A stretch of DNA of 64,000 nucleotides from Acinetobacter sp. ANC 4910 (GCF_004331035.1 NZ_SJNT01000005.1:124001-188000), one strand, 5' to 3'; shown: positions 36,986 through 48,723, counted from the stretch's first letter. Notes: generated from the sequence alone by a model not told the origin. Numbers and translations: made by a program.

Positions 36986-37972
36986 ATGAGGAATCAAGCA
37001 TTTAGGTTGTCCCGATATCCACAAGGAAAATTGAGTATGGATATATTTGATAGGGTTCCCTTGCCTTTGCCAAATTTAACTGTGGGTGAATTTTTGGTTA
37101 GACAGACACATATCTGCTTAGACCCTGTCATGCCTCATTGGTTACAACAAAGACATCACGATACATTTACGCCTACGCAGAAGAGTGAAATTATACAATC
37201 TTATGGTGTTGGCAAAGTCATTGAGTCTCTAAATCCTCAATTTCCCGTAGGGGTTCAAGTGGTGGGGATTACAGGTTGGAATGAATATGTTTTAGGACAT
37301 TCTGAGATGTATATTATTGATTCGAGCCTACCTGCGGAAGCCGTACTTTCTTTATTTTATTTTACAGGCCTTACCGCATATATCGGGTTAATCAAACTTG
37401 CCCAACCGAAAGCTGGGGAAACGCTCCTGATTGCCAATGCAGCAAGCACTCTGGGTTCTTTACTGGGTCAACTCGCAAAAGCCAAAGGTCTAAGGGTCAT
37501 CGGCTGTTCGGACTCCAGTAAAAAATGCCAATACTTAGTGAATGAATTGGGTTTTGATGCAGCCATTCATATGAGCCATTCACATTCTGCCACCCAATTA
37601 AGCCTTGCAGCACCAGATGGTATAGACATCTTCTTTGATAATAAAGATGAACCATTACAAAGACTAATTTATGCACAAATGAAGCCATCTGGACGTGTCA
37701 TTGAATTAGACAAGCCATCCGCACAGCATTCCACGTCTTACCATTCATCAAATTTAGCGGGCATTCAGCACAGGTACTTAAGTATTCGCGGGACAATGCT
37801 CAGCCCCTATCTCGAATTCATGCATGAATCAAATCAAGTAATTGCTGAATATTTAGCTCAAGGGAAAATGAGTTATCAAGCACATCTGATTGAGGGTTTT
37901 GACCATTTGCCTGAGGCTTTAATTCATTACTTCAATGAAGAGACCATGGGAACTTTGATTGTGAAGTTTTAG
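36986..37972 (+). CDS. MDR-superfamily NADP-dependent oxidoreductase (CurA/LTB4DH-like)
   Basis: A medium-chain dehydrogenase/reductase without zinc cysteines, 328 residues. The motif FTGLTAYIGL and the nucleotide-binding segment AASTLGSLLGQLAKAKG follow the 2-alkenal/quinone-reductase branch. It probably reduces alpha,beta-unsaturated carbonyls with NADPH. The Rossmann glycine pattern AxxxxGSLLGQ is a little unlike the usual GAxGxVG. The ATG at 36986 has an AAAGGA site; 36977 is in frame. It may be controlled by the upstream OhrR-like regulator. Confidence 0.8.
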   Translation: MRNQAFRLSRYPQGKLSMDIFDRVPLPLPNLTVGEFLVRQTHICLDPVMPHWLQQRHHDTFTPTQKSEIIQSYGVGKVIESLNPQFPVGVQVVGITGWNEYVLGHSEMYIIDSSLPAEAVLSLFYFTGLTAYIGLIKLAQPKAGETLLIANAASTLGSLLGQLAKAKGLRVIGCSDSSKKCQYLVNELGFDAAIHMSHSHSATQLSLAAPDGIDIFFDNKDEPLQRLIYAQMKPSGRVIELDKPSAQHSTSYHSSNLAGIQHRYLSIRGTMLSPYLEFMHESNQVIAEYLAQGKMSYQAHLIEGFDHLPEALIHYFNEETMGTLIVKF

Positions 37973-38041
37973 CTCTACGACTCAGTTTTTATGCTTCAAA
38001 TGTAGAAATTTGTTTGCTCAAAATTATGCAACATCACACAT

Positions 38042-38072
38042 AAAAAAAGCCCAACATCCTGTCGGGCCTTTT
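38042..38072. terminator. Bidirectional terminator between the MDR gene and aidB
   Basis: GCCCAACA (38049-38056) and TGTCGGGC (38060-38067) form a stem with one mismatch, with an A run before and a T run after. Confidence 0.75.
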
Positions 38073-38126
38073 CCATATTCGTTGCTCGGTATAACTTCCT
38101 GTTGCACCAAAACGATCCTTGCTTTA

Positions 38127-38176
38127 GAACATTTCAATCCTTGAATGTTCTGGAACATCCTGTTCCTGAATGAAAT
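38127..38176. repeat. Nested palindromes of GAACA/TGTTC
   Basis: Within 50 bases are TGTTCTGGAACA (perfect palindrome), GGAACATCCTGTTCC (GGAACA/TGTTCC), GAACATT...AATGTTC, and an outer CATTTCA...TGAAATG pair. Confidence 0.6.
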
Positions 38177-38299
38177 GCATGATAGGTGATTTCAAAAAAA
38201 TTGCCTATACGCAAAGTCCATCATTCATTGTACGCTTTAGCTTACACGATCGACTAAAAAACAATCTATCCTCTGTTATTTTACTCAAAAAACAATATT

Positions 38300-39952
38300 T
38301 TATACGACTAAGACTCGAGCCAATATTTTCTCGACATTTTGCTGTTGTACTTCAAGCATCCCTACAACACGTCCATGGAACGCCTGATAACGGGATTGAA
38401 TAAATGCATCTGCAATGAATGCTGGAGCATATTGTTGCAATAAACTGGCTTGAGCCAAAATCACCAACCGACTGACCAAACTACGTGCCATAAATTGCAG
38501 TTGCTCAGGCGTTTGCTGAAATAACTGTAGCAATTGTTGCAGTTCTGCTTGTAATAATGGCTGTTGCTGGGCTACATCGGCAAAAGACTGCAACAACACC
38601 TGCATGGATTCTGGCTCTCGTTGAATCGCACGAAGCACATCTAAACACATCACATTGCCTGAACCTTCCCAAATGGTATTCACAGGCGCTTCTTTAAAAA
38701 TTCTCGCCATAATCCCTGCATCAACATAACCGTTACCCCCAAAGACTTCCATCATTTCACCAGAAAGCTCCACCGCACGTTTGCAAATCCAGAACTTCGA
38801 TGCTGGGGTCATAATGCGTTTCCATGCCACCGATAAAGCATCTTCTTGCTCATAGCAATGTGCCAAATGGAAACTGAGTTGTACTGCGGCTTCAGTTTCC
38901 AAAGCCAAATCCACCAAAACGGCTTGCATCAACGGTTGTTCAGACAAATGTTTTCCAAAAGCCTTACGCTGTCGGGTATAAGCAAGGCACTGCACTAAAG
39001 CCTGTCTTAACATGGCACTACTGCCTACAGAACAGGTGAGTCGGGTGTAATTTGCCATTTCAATAATCGTGGGAATACCACGCCCCACCTCACCAATCAT
39101 AATGCCCCAAGCCTCTTTAAATTCGACTTCGGAACTGGAATTACTGCGGTTCCCTACTTTTTCTTTTAGGCGTTGTATCTGTATGGCATTTTTACTGCCA
39201 TCTTCTAGCCAGCGCGGTACAAAAAAACAGGCTAAACCATCCTGCTCGGTTTGTGCCACCACCAAATGTGCATCACACATGGGGGCAGAGAAAAACCATT
39301 TGTGACCTGTCAGCAAATAGGCTTGACCACGCCCCGACTCTGTAACTGGAATCGCAATGGTTTCATTGGCTCGTACATCTGAACCACCCTGCTTTTCGGT
39401 CATGCCCATACCCAACCAAATTGATTTTTTCTGACTGATTGGCACATCACGCGCATCGTATTCAGTCGATAGAAGCTTACTACCAATTTTTTCCCACAGT
39501 TCAGGCTCATGTTGCAACAATGGAATACTGCCGAGCGTCATCGCTGTTGGACACAAACTGCCGCATTCGACTTGACCACTCAAATAAAAGCGTGCCGCCC
39601 AATCTACCCACACAGTTTGGGATTGCGGTGCAATAAAAGGATGGGCATGTACAGCATGGTTTCGATTCAATTGCATCCATTGATGCCATGCGGGATGAAA
39701 CTCAATACAATCTTTGCGGCGTCCACGTGCATCGAAGGCATGTAAGATGGGGGTATGCCGATTGGCTTGATCTGCATATCGATAATATTCTGCCGAGCCT
39801 GCGACTTGCCCTAACTCCGCCAAAGCGGCCTGATCTTGACTGCCATATCGAGTCAAAATTTCTTGTAAAACCTGATCACTGCTAAATAGGTTATAGTCCT
39901 GCTTTTCATCAAATTGATTACTGATTTGATGAGTTGTCCATGTATTTATCAT
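38300..39952 (-). CDS. aidB: AidB-like acyl-CoA dehydrogenase
   Basis: A 550-residue flavoprotein with the same size and order of conserved segments as E. coli AidB (541), an adaptive-response protein linked to alkylation protection: DAQGRRxDxxxFHPAWH-like start, MGMTEKQGGSDVRANE (FAD site), GHKWFFSAPMCDAHLV, LKEKVGNRSNSSSEVEF and FGGNGYVDAG...PVNTIWEGSGNVMCLDVLRA. AidB lacks robust acyl-CoA activity and binds DNA in E. coli. Here it is divergent from a TetR gene rather than controlled by Ada as far as seen. Confidence 0.87.
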   Translation of the reverse strand: MINTWTTHQISNQFDEKQDYNLFSSDQVLQEILTRYGSQDQAALAELGQVAGSAEYYRYADQANRHTPILHAFDARGRRKDCIEFHPAWHQWMQLNRNHAVHAHPFIAPQSQTVWVDWAARFYLSGQVECGSLCPTAMTLGSIPLLQHEPELWEKIGSKLLSTEYDARDVPISQKKSIWLGMGMTEKQGGSDVRANETIAIPVTESGRGQAYLLTGHKWFFSAPMCDAHLVVAQTEQDGLACFFVPRWLEDGSKNAIQIQRLKEKVGNRSNSSSEVEFKEAWGIMIGEVGRGIPTIIEMANYTRLTCSVGSSAMLRQALVQCLAYTRQRKAFGKHLSEQPLMQAVLVDLALETEAAVQLSFHLAHCYEQEDALSVAWKRIMTPASKFWICKRAVELSGEMMEVFGGNGYVDAGIMARIFKEAPVNTIWEGSGNVMCLDVLRAIQREPESMQVLLQSFADVAQQQPLLQAELQQLLQLFQQTPEQLQFMARSLVSRLVILAQASLLQQYAPAFIADAFIQSRYQAFHGRVVGMLEVQQQNVEKILARVLVV

Positions 39953-40031
39953 CTTTATTTTGCTCTTGTTCTAATTCGATTTTCGTTTCAGTATAGAGAA
40001 AAAATGACCTTGATATGTTCAGCTTTATGCC

Positions 40032-40637
40032 ATGAAAAATCCTGAAGTCCAAGTGCGTCGTAGACCGCGCCAATCCAGAGCCAAGCTCACCCAAGAAGCC
40101 TTACAAGAAAGTTTTGTTCGGCTTTTGCATGAGCGATCAGCCGATAAAATTACCATTCGGGAAATCACGGATGTAGCAGGTGTCGGTTTAGGGACTTTTT
40201 ATGAGTACTTTTCCAAGAAAGAAGATTTGATTGCATTAACCATTCATCAACATGTAAAAAGCAATGCTGAACTACTTAAAAGTTATGCACAAAGTCTGAT
40301 GGAGTTATCCACAAAATTAAGTTTTGAGGACTATTTACAGCAGATTATCCACTTTCAGCTTGAACAGATTCAGGCGCGGCAGTTCGTCTGGGCGCAAACT
40401 TTTTTACTGGAACGACAGGTATCAAACATTGAAAGTTACCGTAAGAGTTATGCAATGATGCTGGAAATGTGGCATAGCATCCTTATTCCCTTTTTTGAAG
40501 ATACGGCACAACTCAAGCGAATGAGTTTAAATGTGCAACGGGTGTGTTATGGCTTTGTGTCGCAGAGCTTGTTGGTCGAGCCAGAGTTTGTGGAGTGGGA
40601 TCTGCTAAAAGTAGATATTTTCTCCTATATTACTTAA
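40032..40637 (+). CDS. TetR family transcriptional regulator
   Basis: A 201-residue regulator. The N-terminal HTH has RAKLTQEALQESFVRLLHE and ITDVAGVGLGTFYEYFSKKEDLI, followed by an all-helical ligand domain. It is divergent from aidB with 79 bases between the starts, so it probably represses aidB and itself. Its stop codon directly abuts that of the next gene. Confidence 0.9.
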   Translation: MKNPEVQVRRRPRQSRAKLTQEALQESFVRLLHERSADKITIREITDVAGVGLGTFYEYFSKKEDLIALTIHQHVKSNAELLKSYAQSLMELSTKLSFEDYLQQIIHFQLEQIQARQFVWAQTFLLERQVSNIESYRKSYAMMLEMWHSILIPFFEDTAQLKRMSLNVQRVCYGFVSQSLLVEPEFVEWDLLKVDIFSYIT

Positions 40638-41441
40638 CTATATGACTAACAATTGTTTTTCTTGTGGGCTCATTTTCTCATTAATATCTGGAAAAAAATT
40701 TAACATATTCAAGCACCCACGAATTAAATATCCTGTAGATAATTCTAATGCCATTGCGTTATATCTTTCTTCAACTTCAGAATAAACTCCTGTTCCTCGA
40801 TCTCCATCAATCATCCTAAAAAAACCCATCGGATAAGAGTGAATGTTAGATGATAGAAATTTATACCAATATCTAAAATCATCTTTTCTCATGCCTTCTT
40901 TTTCTTCAATCTCTTCCCTACTAATAAAGAAAGCATTCTTTCCTTTTAAATAACTTTTCTGTTGCTGTTCAGTTAAAGTCTTAAAAAAACTATTCTCTTT
41001 AAGCTGATTTAAGACAAACTCTTCTATTTCAATATTTTCGCTTTTTTTATCAAATAATTCAGAAAAAAATGAAAAGAATGTCGTCCTAGAATAATAATCA
41101 TAAACATTGAACAGATACTTCCGTGCTTTCAACTCCTCCTCTGGAACATCATCAAAACATAAATAAAAAAGCGTTTGATAACACTCCATAATATTACGAG
41201 TTAAACTAAAAGCTGATGAATAGTCCCAATCTAATTTATATTCTTTTGATACATCATGATCTAATAACTTCTTTAAACTACGACCTGTTACACATAGCTT
41301 TGTAAATAAGATACAAGCCCAAACAACCTTATCCTCTTGCCCATGTCTACCAGCCCCTAAACGTGAAATCTTAACTGCTAAATTTAATACTCGGCTATAA
41401 TCCTTATAAGCGGTTTTAAATTTTTTGTCACCAATTCCCAA
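40638..41441 (-). CDS. Hypothetical AT-rich protein
   Basis: A 267-residue product, possibly of the DUF5677 type (WDYSSAFSLTRNIMECYQTLFYLCF is a helix with a Tyr/Arg pattern). It is otherwise unrecognised, soluble and rich in helices, Lys and Phe. Codon use is visibly more AT-rich than its neighbours. Its stop touches the stop of the TetR gene with no space for a terminator, and upstream is the katG terminator. These traits fit a transferred accessory gene. It could be a component of a host-defence or mobile unit, but nothing shows this. Confidence 0.65.
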   Translation of the reverse strand: MGIGDKKFKTAYKDYSRVLNLAVKISRLGAGRHGQEDKVVWACILFTKLCVTGRSLKKLLDHDVSKEYKLDWDYSSAFSLTRNIMECYQTLFYLCFDDVPEEELKARKYLFNVYDYYSRTTFFSFFSELFDKKSENIEIEEFVLNQLKENSFFKTLTEQQQKSYLKGKNAFFISREEIEEKEGMRKDDFRYWYKFLSSNIHSYPMGFFRMIDGDRGTGVYSEVEERYNAMALELSTGYLIRGCLNMLNFFPDINEKMSPQEKQLLVI

Positions 41442-41513
41442 TTCTAATACTCCAACAATAATTCTAAAATCACACTTAATACCTATGTAGTTTTTACATA
41501 GATTTAAAAGAAT

Positions 41514-41540
41514 AAAAACCGCTCTTTCGAGCGGTTTTTT
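41514..41540 (-). terminator. katG intrinsic terminator
   Basis: CCGCTC (41519-41524) pairs with GAGCGG (41529-41534) around TTTC, with A and T runs on either side. It starts 12 bases after the katG stop. Confidence 0.9.
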
Positions 41541-41552
41541 ATTTCAATCAAA

Positions 41553-44055
<2,503 letters not shown>

Positions 44056-44511
44056 ATGCAGAATGATCTCGATCGCATCATTCAACAGTATGACATCATC
44101 TTATTTGATGCGATTTGTGTTATCTGTAATGGTTGGGCACGTTTTCTCATCCAACATGATCCGCAGGCTCAATTCAAACTCGCTTCAGCCCAATCGCCTT
44201 TGGGAGAAAAAATTCTTGAATATTATGGTCTGTCGACCACGCATTACACCACCATGATTGTAATTATAGATGGGCAATTATTTACAGAATCTACCGCCTT
44301 ATTAAAAGTATTGGCTCGGCTCGGTCTACCTTTCTCTCTAATGAAGATGGGTGATCTTATTCCCCGACCATTTCGGGATTTTCTGTATCGTCGGGTTGCA
44401 CTCAATCGCTATACACTTTTTGGTAAAACTGATGATTGCCTCATTCCATCCCCAGAAAATCAACATCATTTTCTAGAACAGGTCATCCGTGGATACTCAA
44501 CAACTCAATAA
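44056..44511 (+). CDS. DCC family thiol-disulfide oxidoreductase-like protein (DUF393)
   Basis: A 151-residue protein with the DCC core. The usual FDGxCxxCN motif reads FDAICVICNGW here, keeping the CxxC pair but not the Gly. FLIQHDPQAQFKLAS and a C-terminal FRDFLYRRVALNRY fit the family. The role is unknown, probably redox chemistry in the cytoplasm. It overlaps the next gene by 23 bases, so they form one unit. Confidence 0.82.
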   Translation: MQNDLDRIIQQYDIILFDAICVICNGWARFLIQHDPQAQFKLASAQSPLGEKILEYYGLSTTHYTTMIVIIDGQLFTESTALLKVLARLGLPFSLMKMGDLIPRPFRDFLYRRVALNRYTLFGKTDDCLIPSPENQHHFLEQVIRGYSTTQ

Positions 44512-44890
44512 AAAAACGCTTCAAACCATTCATATGAGCCTAGCAATACTTTGGATTTATCAAGGTCTAATTCCCAAGATTCTATTTAAAGCCGATGATG
44601 AACGCCGTATTTGGATGTTACAGGGATTCAATGAACAAGCTGCAATTAGCCTCATGCAATGTTCTGGCGCAATCGAAATCATCTTCGGAGCATTATTTTT
44701 AACGGGTTATAAAACCTTAGCGCTCCATTACCTCAATATTGTCGGCATGCTCGGATTAAGCTTTTTAATTTTGATTGTCGACCCACACTATTTTACCCAA
44801 GCCTTTAATCCCTTTGTGATGAATATCGCGATGCTGGCTTTGTCTTTAACCGCCATTCGTCTTTTAAAATATTCAGAAAGAAACGCATAA
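44489..44890 (+). CDS. DoxX-like membrane protein
   Basis: A 133-residue inner-membrane protein with four hydrophobic segments, resembling the DoxX-like family (LAILWIYQGLIPKILF; GAIEIIFGALFL). It starts at GTG 44489 inside the 3' end of the DCC gene, a coupling overlap. DCC-type and DoxX-like proteins are both tied to redox or quinone chemistry, so a shared function is plausible but not shown. Confidence 0.75.
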   Translation: MDTQQLNKKTLQTIHMSLAILWIYQGLIPKILFKADDERRIWMLQGFNEQAAISLMQCSGAIEIIFGALFLTGYKTLALHYLNIVGMLGLSFLILIVDPHYFTQAFNPFVMNIAMLALSLTAIRLLKYSERNA

Positions 44891-44912
44891 TCAACAACAT
44901 TCAACGTCAATA

Positions 44913-45962
44913 TTAAACAATTAAACGCTTACCTTCACGAATGCAATAAAACGGATTCATTAATTTTGACGAACCGCGCATTGCCACATGCAGATCATGC
45001 TCAGGTTGCTCATGGGCTTCATCGGTCAACTGATAGGTTCGATAATGAATGGCCAATGAACATTTGGCATGTAAATCTTTATGTGCCTGAAAGGCATCTT
45101 CAGGATTCATATGCATATAACGCATCAGCTCACGTGGCTCATAAGCACCAATCGGTAATAAGGCAATTCGCGGAGCCCCCAAACGGGTATGAATTTCCTT
45201 AAAATGCGGCGAATAGCCTGTATCGCCCGCAAAGAAACTATATTCACGCCCCTGTTTAACCGCAAAACCACCCCAAAGCGCCATGTTCTGATCACGTACA
45301 CCACGACCTGAACCATGTTGTGCAGGGGTATAAATCAATTCCAGTTCATGAAACTGACTCGATTGCCACCAGTCCAGTTCAATTACATGCATACTTTTAG
45401 GTAAGTACCAACCATTACCCAAACCCGTATAAATTGGCATGGCAAATTTTTCATGCAACCAGTTCAGGCTTGCCAAATCCATATGATCATAATGATTATG
45501 GCTGAGCAAAACAGCATGAATGGTCGGTAATTCCTCTAAGGCAATGCCTGCTGGACGAAAACGCTTAGGGCCACGCCCCTGTTTCGGACTGACAAATTCC
45601 GCCCAAACAGGATCCGTTAAAAAATTATAAGGACCAATCTGTAATAACACGGTGGCATGCCCGACAAACCAGACTTGCCAATCATTCAATGCCGCATTGG
45701 GACGGTTTTGTGGCAATACCCGTTGAGTCGCAGAAGCAGTATCGGATAGGGTTTCTTTGTCCCAAGTCGATGACTTGCGTTTTAACAACCATTTAACCAA
45801 ATCAAAACGGCTACGCCCCTCTGGCGCATGCAGTGGATTCAAAAATCGCGTGCCATTAAAGTGTGCAGATTCAAGATACTGAAAAGAGGGTTTACGCCAA
45901 GTATGTGACCAACATTCTTGGGTTTTAATTTGGAAATGCTGTTGTTCTAAATTCTGCTTCAT
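44913..45962 (-). CDS. MBL-fold metallo-hydrolase, NAPE-PLD/RomA-like
   Basis: A 349-residue metallo-beta-lactamase-fold enzyme. The metal motif is LSHNHYDHMD; WFVGHATVLLQIG..LTDPVW precedes it and further ligands appear at AGDTGYSPHF and LPIGAYEPR. This layout is that of the NAPE-hydrolysing phospholipase D-like / RomA-like subgroup. The substrate is unknown, perhaps a lipid. It is monocistronic. Confidence 0.82.
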   Translation of the reverse strand: MKQNLEQQHFQIKTQECWSHTWRKPSFQYLESAHFNGTRFLNPLHAPEGRSRFDLVKWLLKRKSSTWDKETLSDTASATQRVLPQNRPNAALNDWQVWFVGHATVLLQIGPYNFLTDPVWAEFVSPKQGRGPKRFRPAGIALEELPTIHAVLLSHNHYDHMDLASLNWLHEKFAMPIYTGLGNGWYLPKSMHVIELDWWQSSQFHELELIYTPAQHGSGRGVRDQNMALWGGFAVKQGREYSFFAGDTGYSPHFKEIHTRLGAPRIALLPIGAYEPRELMRYMHMNPEDAFQAHKDLHAKCSLAIHYRTYQLTDEAHEQPEHDLHVAMRGSSKLMNPFYCIREGKRLIV

Positions 45963-46147
45963 GTACTGTCATTATCTATAAGAAATGTCACATTCACTGC
46001 AATAACATGAATGTCGAGCTAGGCGTGTTTCTTATTGTAGATACTCTGTTTGGTAATTCAAGCCAAACTGTAAAATATACACCTTAGACTTCTATGAAAT
46101 CAGACGGCATAGCAACGCGAGTGGTCATACTAAAATTTGATGGGAAT

Positions 46148-46184
46148 AAAAAAGCGGCAGACCCGTATTAAACTCAGTCTGCCG
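46148..46184 (-). terminator. Terminator of the hca operon after hcaD
   Basis: CGGCAGAC (46155-46162) pairs with GTCTGCCG (46177-46184). On the minus strand a T run follows (A run at 46148-46153). Confidence 0.85.
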
Positions 46185-46202
46185 AGGTTGTAAACCAAAA
46201 TC

Positions 46203-47429
46203 TTAAGCAATCTTACGTAAATCTAAACCAAGATCTAAATACTTTTCGGCTTCAAATACTGCTTTTTTAGCAATTAACTTTTTCAAGTGTCGCATCTCTT
46301 TGGCTGCATTCACGGTGATCCCTCCCACAATGATGCCATCGGTTACACCGAACAGAACAAACGAAGAGGCGGCACGAAGTTCAGGCCGAATTTCACCACG
46401 AACAATCCATTCTGCTGCCGCCATATCACCGACAAACTGATAGTTAATATCAAGCTGATCCGTCCAAAACCATGCAGGATTCGGGGTCGGATGCTCCATA
46501 CCCATCACGTGACGTGCAAAAATTCCTGCTTGCAGATTGGCATTTTCCCATGTTTCCACACGACGATACTGCCCATCCGCACGTAACTGAGTCGCAACAT
46601 CACCCGCGGCATAAATATCGGGATGTGAAGTCTGACAGTTTTCATTGATCTGAATCGCAACATCAACTGCTAAGCCTGCATCTATTGCAAGTTGTGCATT
46701 CGGGACAATGCCAATGCCATAAATCACAGCATCTGCATGTAACTCTTCCCCTGTTGCAAGGGTAATTACCACAGTTTCACCATCTAAATGACAGTGATTA
46801 ATGGTGCTATTCAAGCGTACATCGACACCCGCAAGACGTTGCTGTGCCAATAAAAACTCACTCAAAATCTGCGGGGATGACCGCCCCATTACCATTGATC
46901 CCATTTCAATCACGGTCACTTGGCAATTTTTAAAACGTGCAGAGGAAGCTAACTCAAGACCAATGACCCCACCACCAATCAGTACAATACGTTGTCCAGC
47001 TTGTAGCACAGGCACCAGTGCTTTTGAATCTTCCAAATTACGTAAGGTATAAACGTGTTTACCTAAAACATCGAAATTCGGCAGGCGACGTGCTGCACCG
47101 CCAGTCGCAAGGAGCAGTTTGTCATAAGCAATCACATCACCCTTTTGCAATTCAACGGTTTTTGCCTCTGGGTTAATTTTGACTACACCATTGCCACGAA
47201 TATGAGCTACGCCCAAGGTCACCAATTTCTCTTCAGATAAAATCTCAACCTTGGTTTCTTCAGGCTTTAAAATCACATCTTTAGACAAAGGTGGACGTTC
47301 ATAAGGCAAATGCACTTCATCCCCAATCAGAATAATGTTACCTGCAAATTTATTGCTACGGAGTTCTAAAATCGCGCTTGCCCCCGCTTGGCCTGCACCG
47401 ACGATGACGATGGTTTCGATATTGCTCAT
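46203..47429 (-). CDS. hcaD: Ferredoxin reductase of the phenylpropionate dioxygenase
   Basis: An FAD-dependent NADH:ferredoxin reductase of 408 residues (E. coli HcaD 400). The N-terminal FAD site is IVIVGAGQAGASAILEL, the NAD site VLIGGGVIGLELA and the late GDVATQ. It would pass electrons from NADH to the HcaC ferredoxin. It is the last gene of the minus-strand operon, four bases after mhpB. Confidence 0.9.
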   Translation of the reverse strand: MSNIETIVIVGAGQAGASAILELRSNKFAGNIILIGDEVHLPYERPPLSKDVILKPEETKVEILSEEKLVTLGVAHIRGNGVVKINPEAKTVELQKGDVIAYDKLLLATGGAARRLPNFDVLGKHVYTLRNLEDSKALVPVLQAGQRIVLIGGGVIGLELASSARFKNCQVTVIEMGSMVMGRSSPQILSEFLLAQQRLAGVDVRLNSTINHCHLDGETVVITLATGEELHADAVIYGIGIVPNAQLAIDAGLAVDVAIQINENCQTSHPDIYAAGDVATQLRADGQYRRVETWENANLQAGIFARHVMGMEHPTPNPAWFWTDQLDINYQFVGDMAAAEWIVRGEIRPELRAASSFVLFGVTDGIIVGGITVNAAKEMRHLKKLIAKKAVFEAEKYLDLGLDLRKIA

Positions 47430-47433
47430 GTAA

Positions 47434-48399
47434 TTAACCTTTTAACTCTGCCGATACAATGCCAAAGCCCGCAATCCACTCGCTGATGTCTTCATAACAA
47501 TGCGTTGTCATCTCGTATTCGCCAAGTTCATGTAAGGCTGCAAATGCCGCCATCCATGTACGGACTTCCTGACCACCACGTCCACCATCACGGCGAATAT
47601 CTGCTTCAGTCATGGCTTCAATTGTGGCGAAGTCAGCTTTGGCAAATGTTTCAAGCAATGCACGATCCCATTCTGGATTGAGTGGCACAGCAACAGATTG
47701 ATCCCCCGCAGCCAATTTCTGCCCCACAGCAATAATTTTGGCTTGACGATTATTCCGTGACTCTACAGATGGGTTACGTCCACAAATCAAAAACTCTTCC
47801 ACTTCTGGCGGTACAGCGCCCATTTGTGGTGTCGGAGGATCATGCGAAAGCCCACCTGTCCCTAAAATTAACACCCGTTCATTTTCAAGATTTAATGACT
47901 GAATAAACTGTCCAACCGCACGTCCCAAAGCAATCGTTCGCTTGGTGGTGGGCATCGGTGCCGCTGCGCCATTAATAAAAATCGGAATGGTTGGATAACG
48001 ATCTAGCTGACCATCACACAGGAAATGTAGTGGTTGCGTCACGCCATGGTCGGCTTGCATTCGGTAGGAATAAGCAACATCGACACCTTCATCAAGTACA
48101 CGACGCACCAAAGCAATCGCTGTGTCTTCAGGAACATTAATTTTGTCGTTGTCTTTACCGTAGTCCCAATCGCCTGCCGCAGTTGCACGAATACCCACAC
48201 AAAAACTTGGCATCAAATCATAGAAAAAGCCATTAAAATGGTCTGGACCAAAGGTAATGATTAAAGTCGGATCGTAAGCTTTGACTTCTGCCGAAAGTTG
48301 GGCAAAAGTCTCACGTACAATCTGTTCTTTACGCTGTTCTTGCGGTGAAGCAAATTCCATTAAAGGACTGTGCGATGCACAAATGAGTTTAACGGCCAT
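47434..48399 (-). CDS. mhpB: 2,3-dihydroxyphenylpropionate 1,2-dioxygenase (extradiol)
   Basis: A type II extradiol (LigB-fold) dioxygenase that opens the catechol ring by meta cleavage. The N-terminal CASHSPLMEF supplies a metal His, GPDHFNGFFYDLMPSFC another, and DHGVTQPLHFL and LGTGGLSHDPPTP follow MhpB closely. It is 321 residues from ATG 48399 with a GGAG site; an upstream in-frame start would add four. In E. coli mhpB sits in a separate mhp operon; here it is between hcaB and hcaD. Confidence 0.93.
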   Translation of the reverse strand: MAVKLICASHSPLMEFASPQEQRKEQIVRETFAQLSAEVKAYDPTLIITFGPDHFNGFFYDLMPSFCVGIRATAAGDWDYGKDNDKINVPEDTAIALVRRVLDEGVDVAYSYRMQADHGVTQPLHFLCDGQLDRYPTIPIFINGAAAPMPTTKRTIALGRAVGQFIQSLNLENERVLILGTGGLSHDPPTPQMGAVPPEVEEFLICGRNPSVESRNNRQAKIIAVGQKLAAGDQSVAVPLNPEWDRALLETFAKADFATIEAMTEADIRRDGGRGGQEVRTWMAAFAALHELGEYEMTTHCYEDISEWIAGFGIVSAELKG

Positions 48400-48723
48400 G
48401 TGTGACTCCAAAATAAAAATATCTACTAAAAAGACAGCTGCCCAGTAAAGTCTTTAGCAAATGGCTTAAATCATTGTGAGTGGTTTCAAATGAAATATAG
48501 AATTCACGATGCTATTCACTATCACGGTTGGCGACATGGATGTCGCCGTTGGGTGGAGGTTTCAGGGATGAACCTCTCACCCAACAATGGATTTTTGTTA
48601 CTTTTGATCCGTCAAAAGTAAGGAAATGCCTCCGAAAAACCATCTAAACTTTCGCATTTATTTGAGGCTGTGCTTCATTTAATTTAAATCTGAGCTAATC
48701 AAAAACAAAGCAGCACACCCAAA
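48400..48723. other. Spacer between hcaB and mhpB with a dispersed repeat
   Basis: The large gap inside an otherwise tightly packed operon contains the second copy of the dispersed hairpin repeat (48535-48639). No gene is seen. The hairpin may affect readthrough or mRNA stability between hcaB and mhpB. Confidence 0.6.
48535..48639. repeat. Dispersed hairpin repeat, copy 2
   Basis: The stem GTTGGGTG (48548-48555) / CACCCAAC (48578-48585) is followed by the shared tail GGATTTTTGTTA and a second perfect 10-bp hairpin TTACTTTTGA (48598-48607) / TCAAAAGTAA (48612-48621). It matches copy 1 at 1606-1710. Confidence 0.68.

Larger units (their letters stand above)
37973..38299. other. Convergent intergenic region with nested palindromes
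   Basis: Between the MDR gene and aidB, which converge, lie a bidirectional terminator (38042-38072) and a set of palindromes built on GAACA/TGTTC (38127-38176). No gene is supported; a plus-strand frame at 38170-38403 runs into aidB. Confidence 0.5.
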
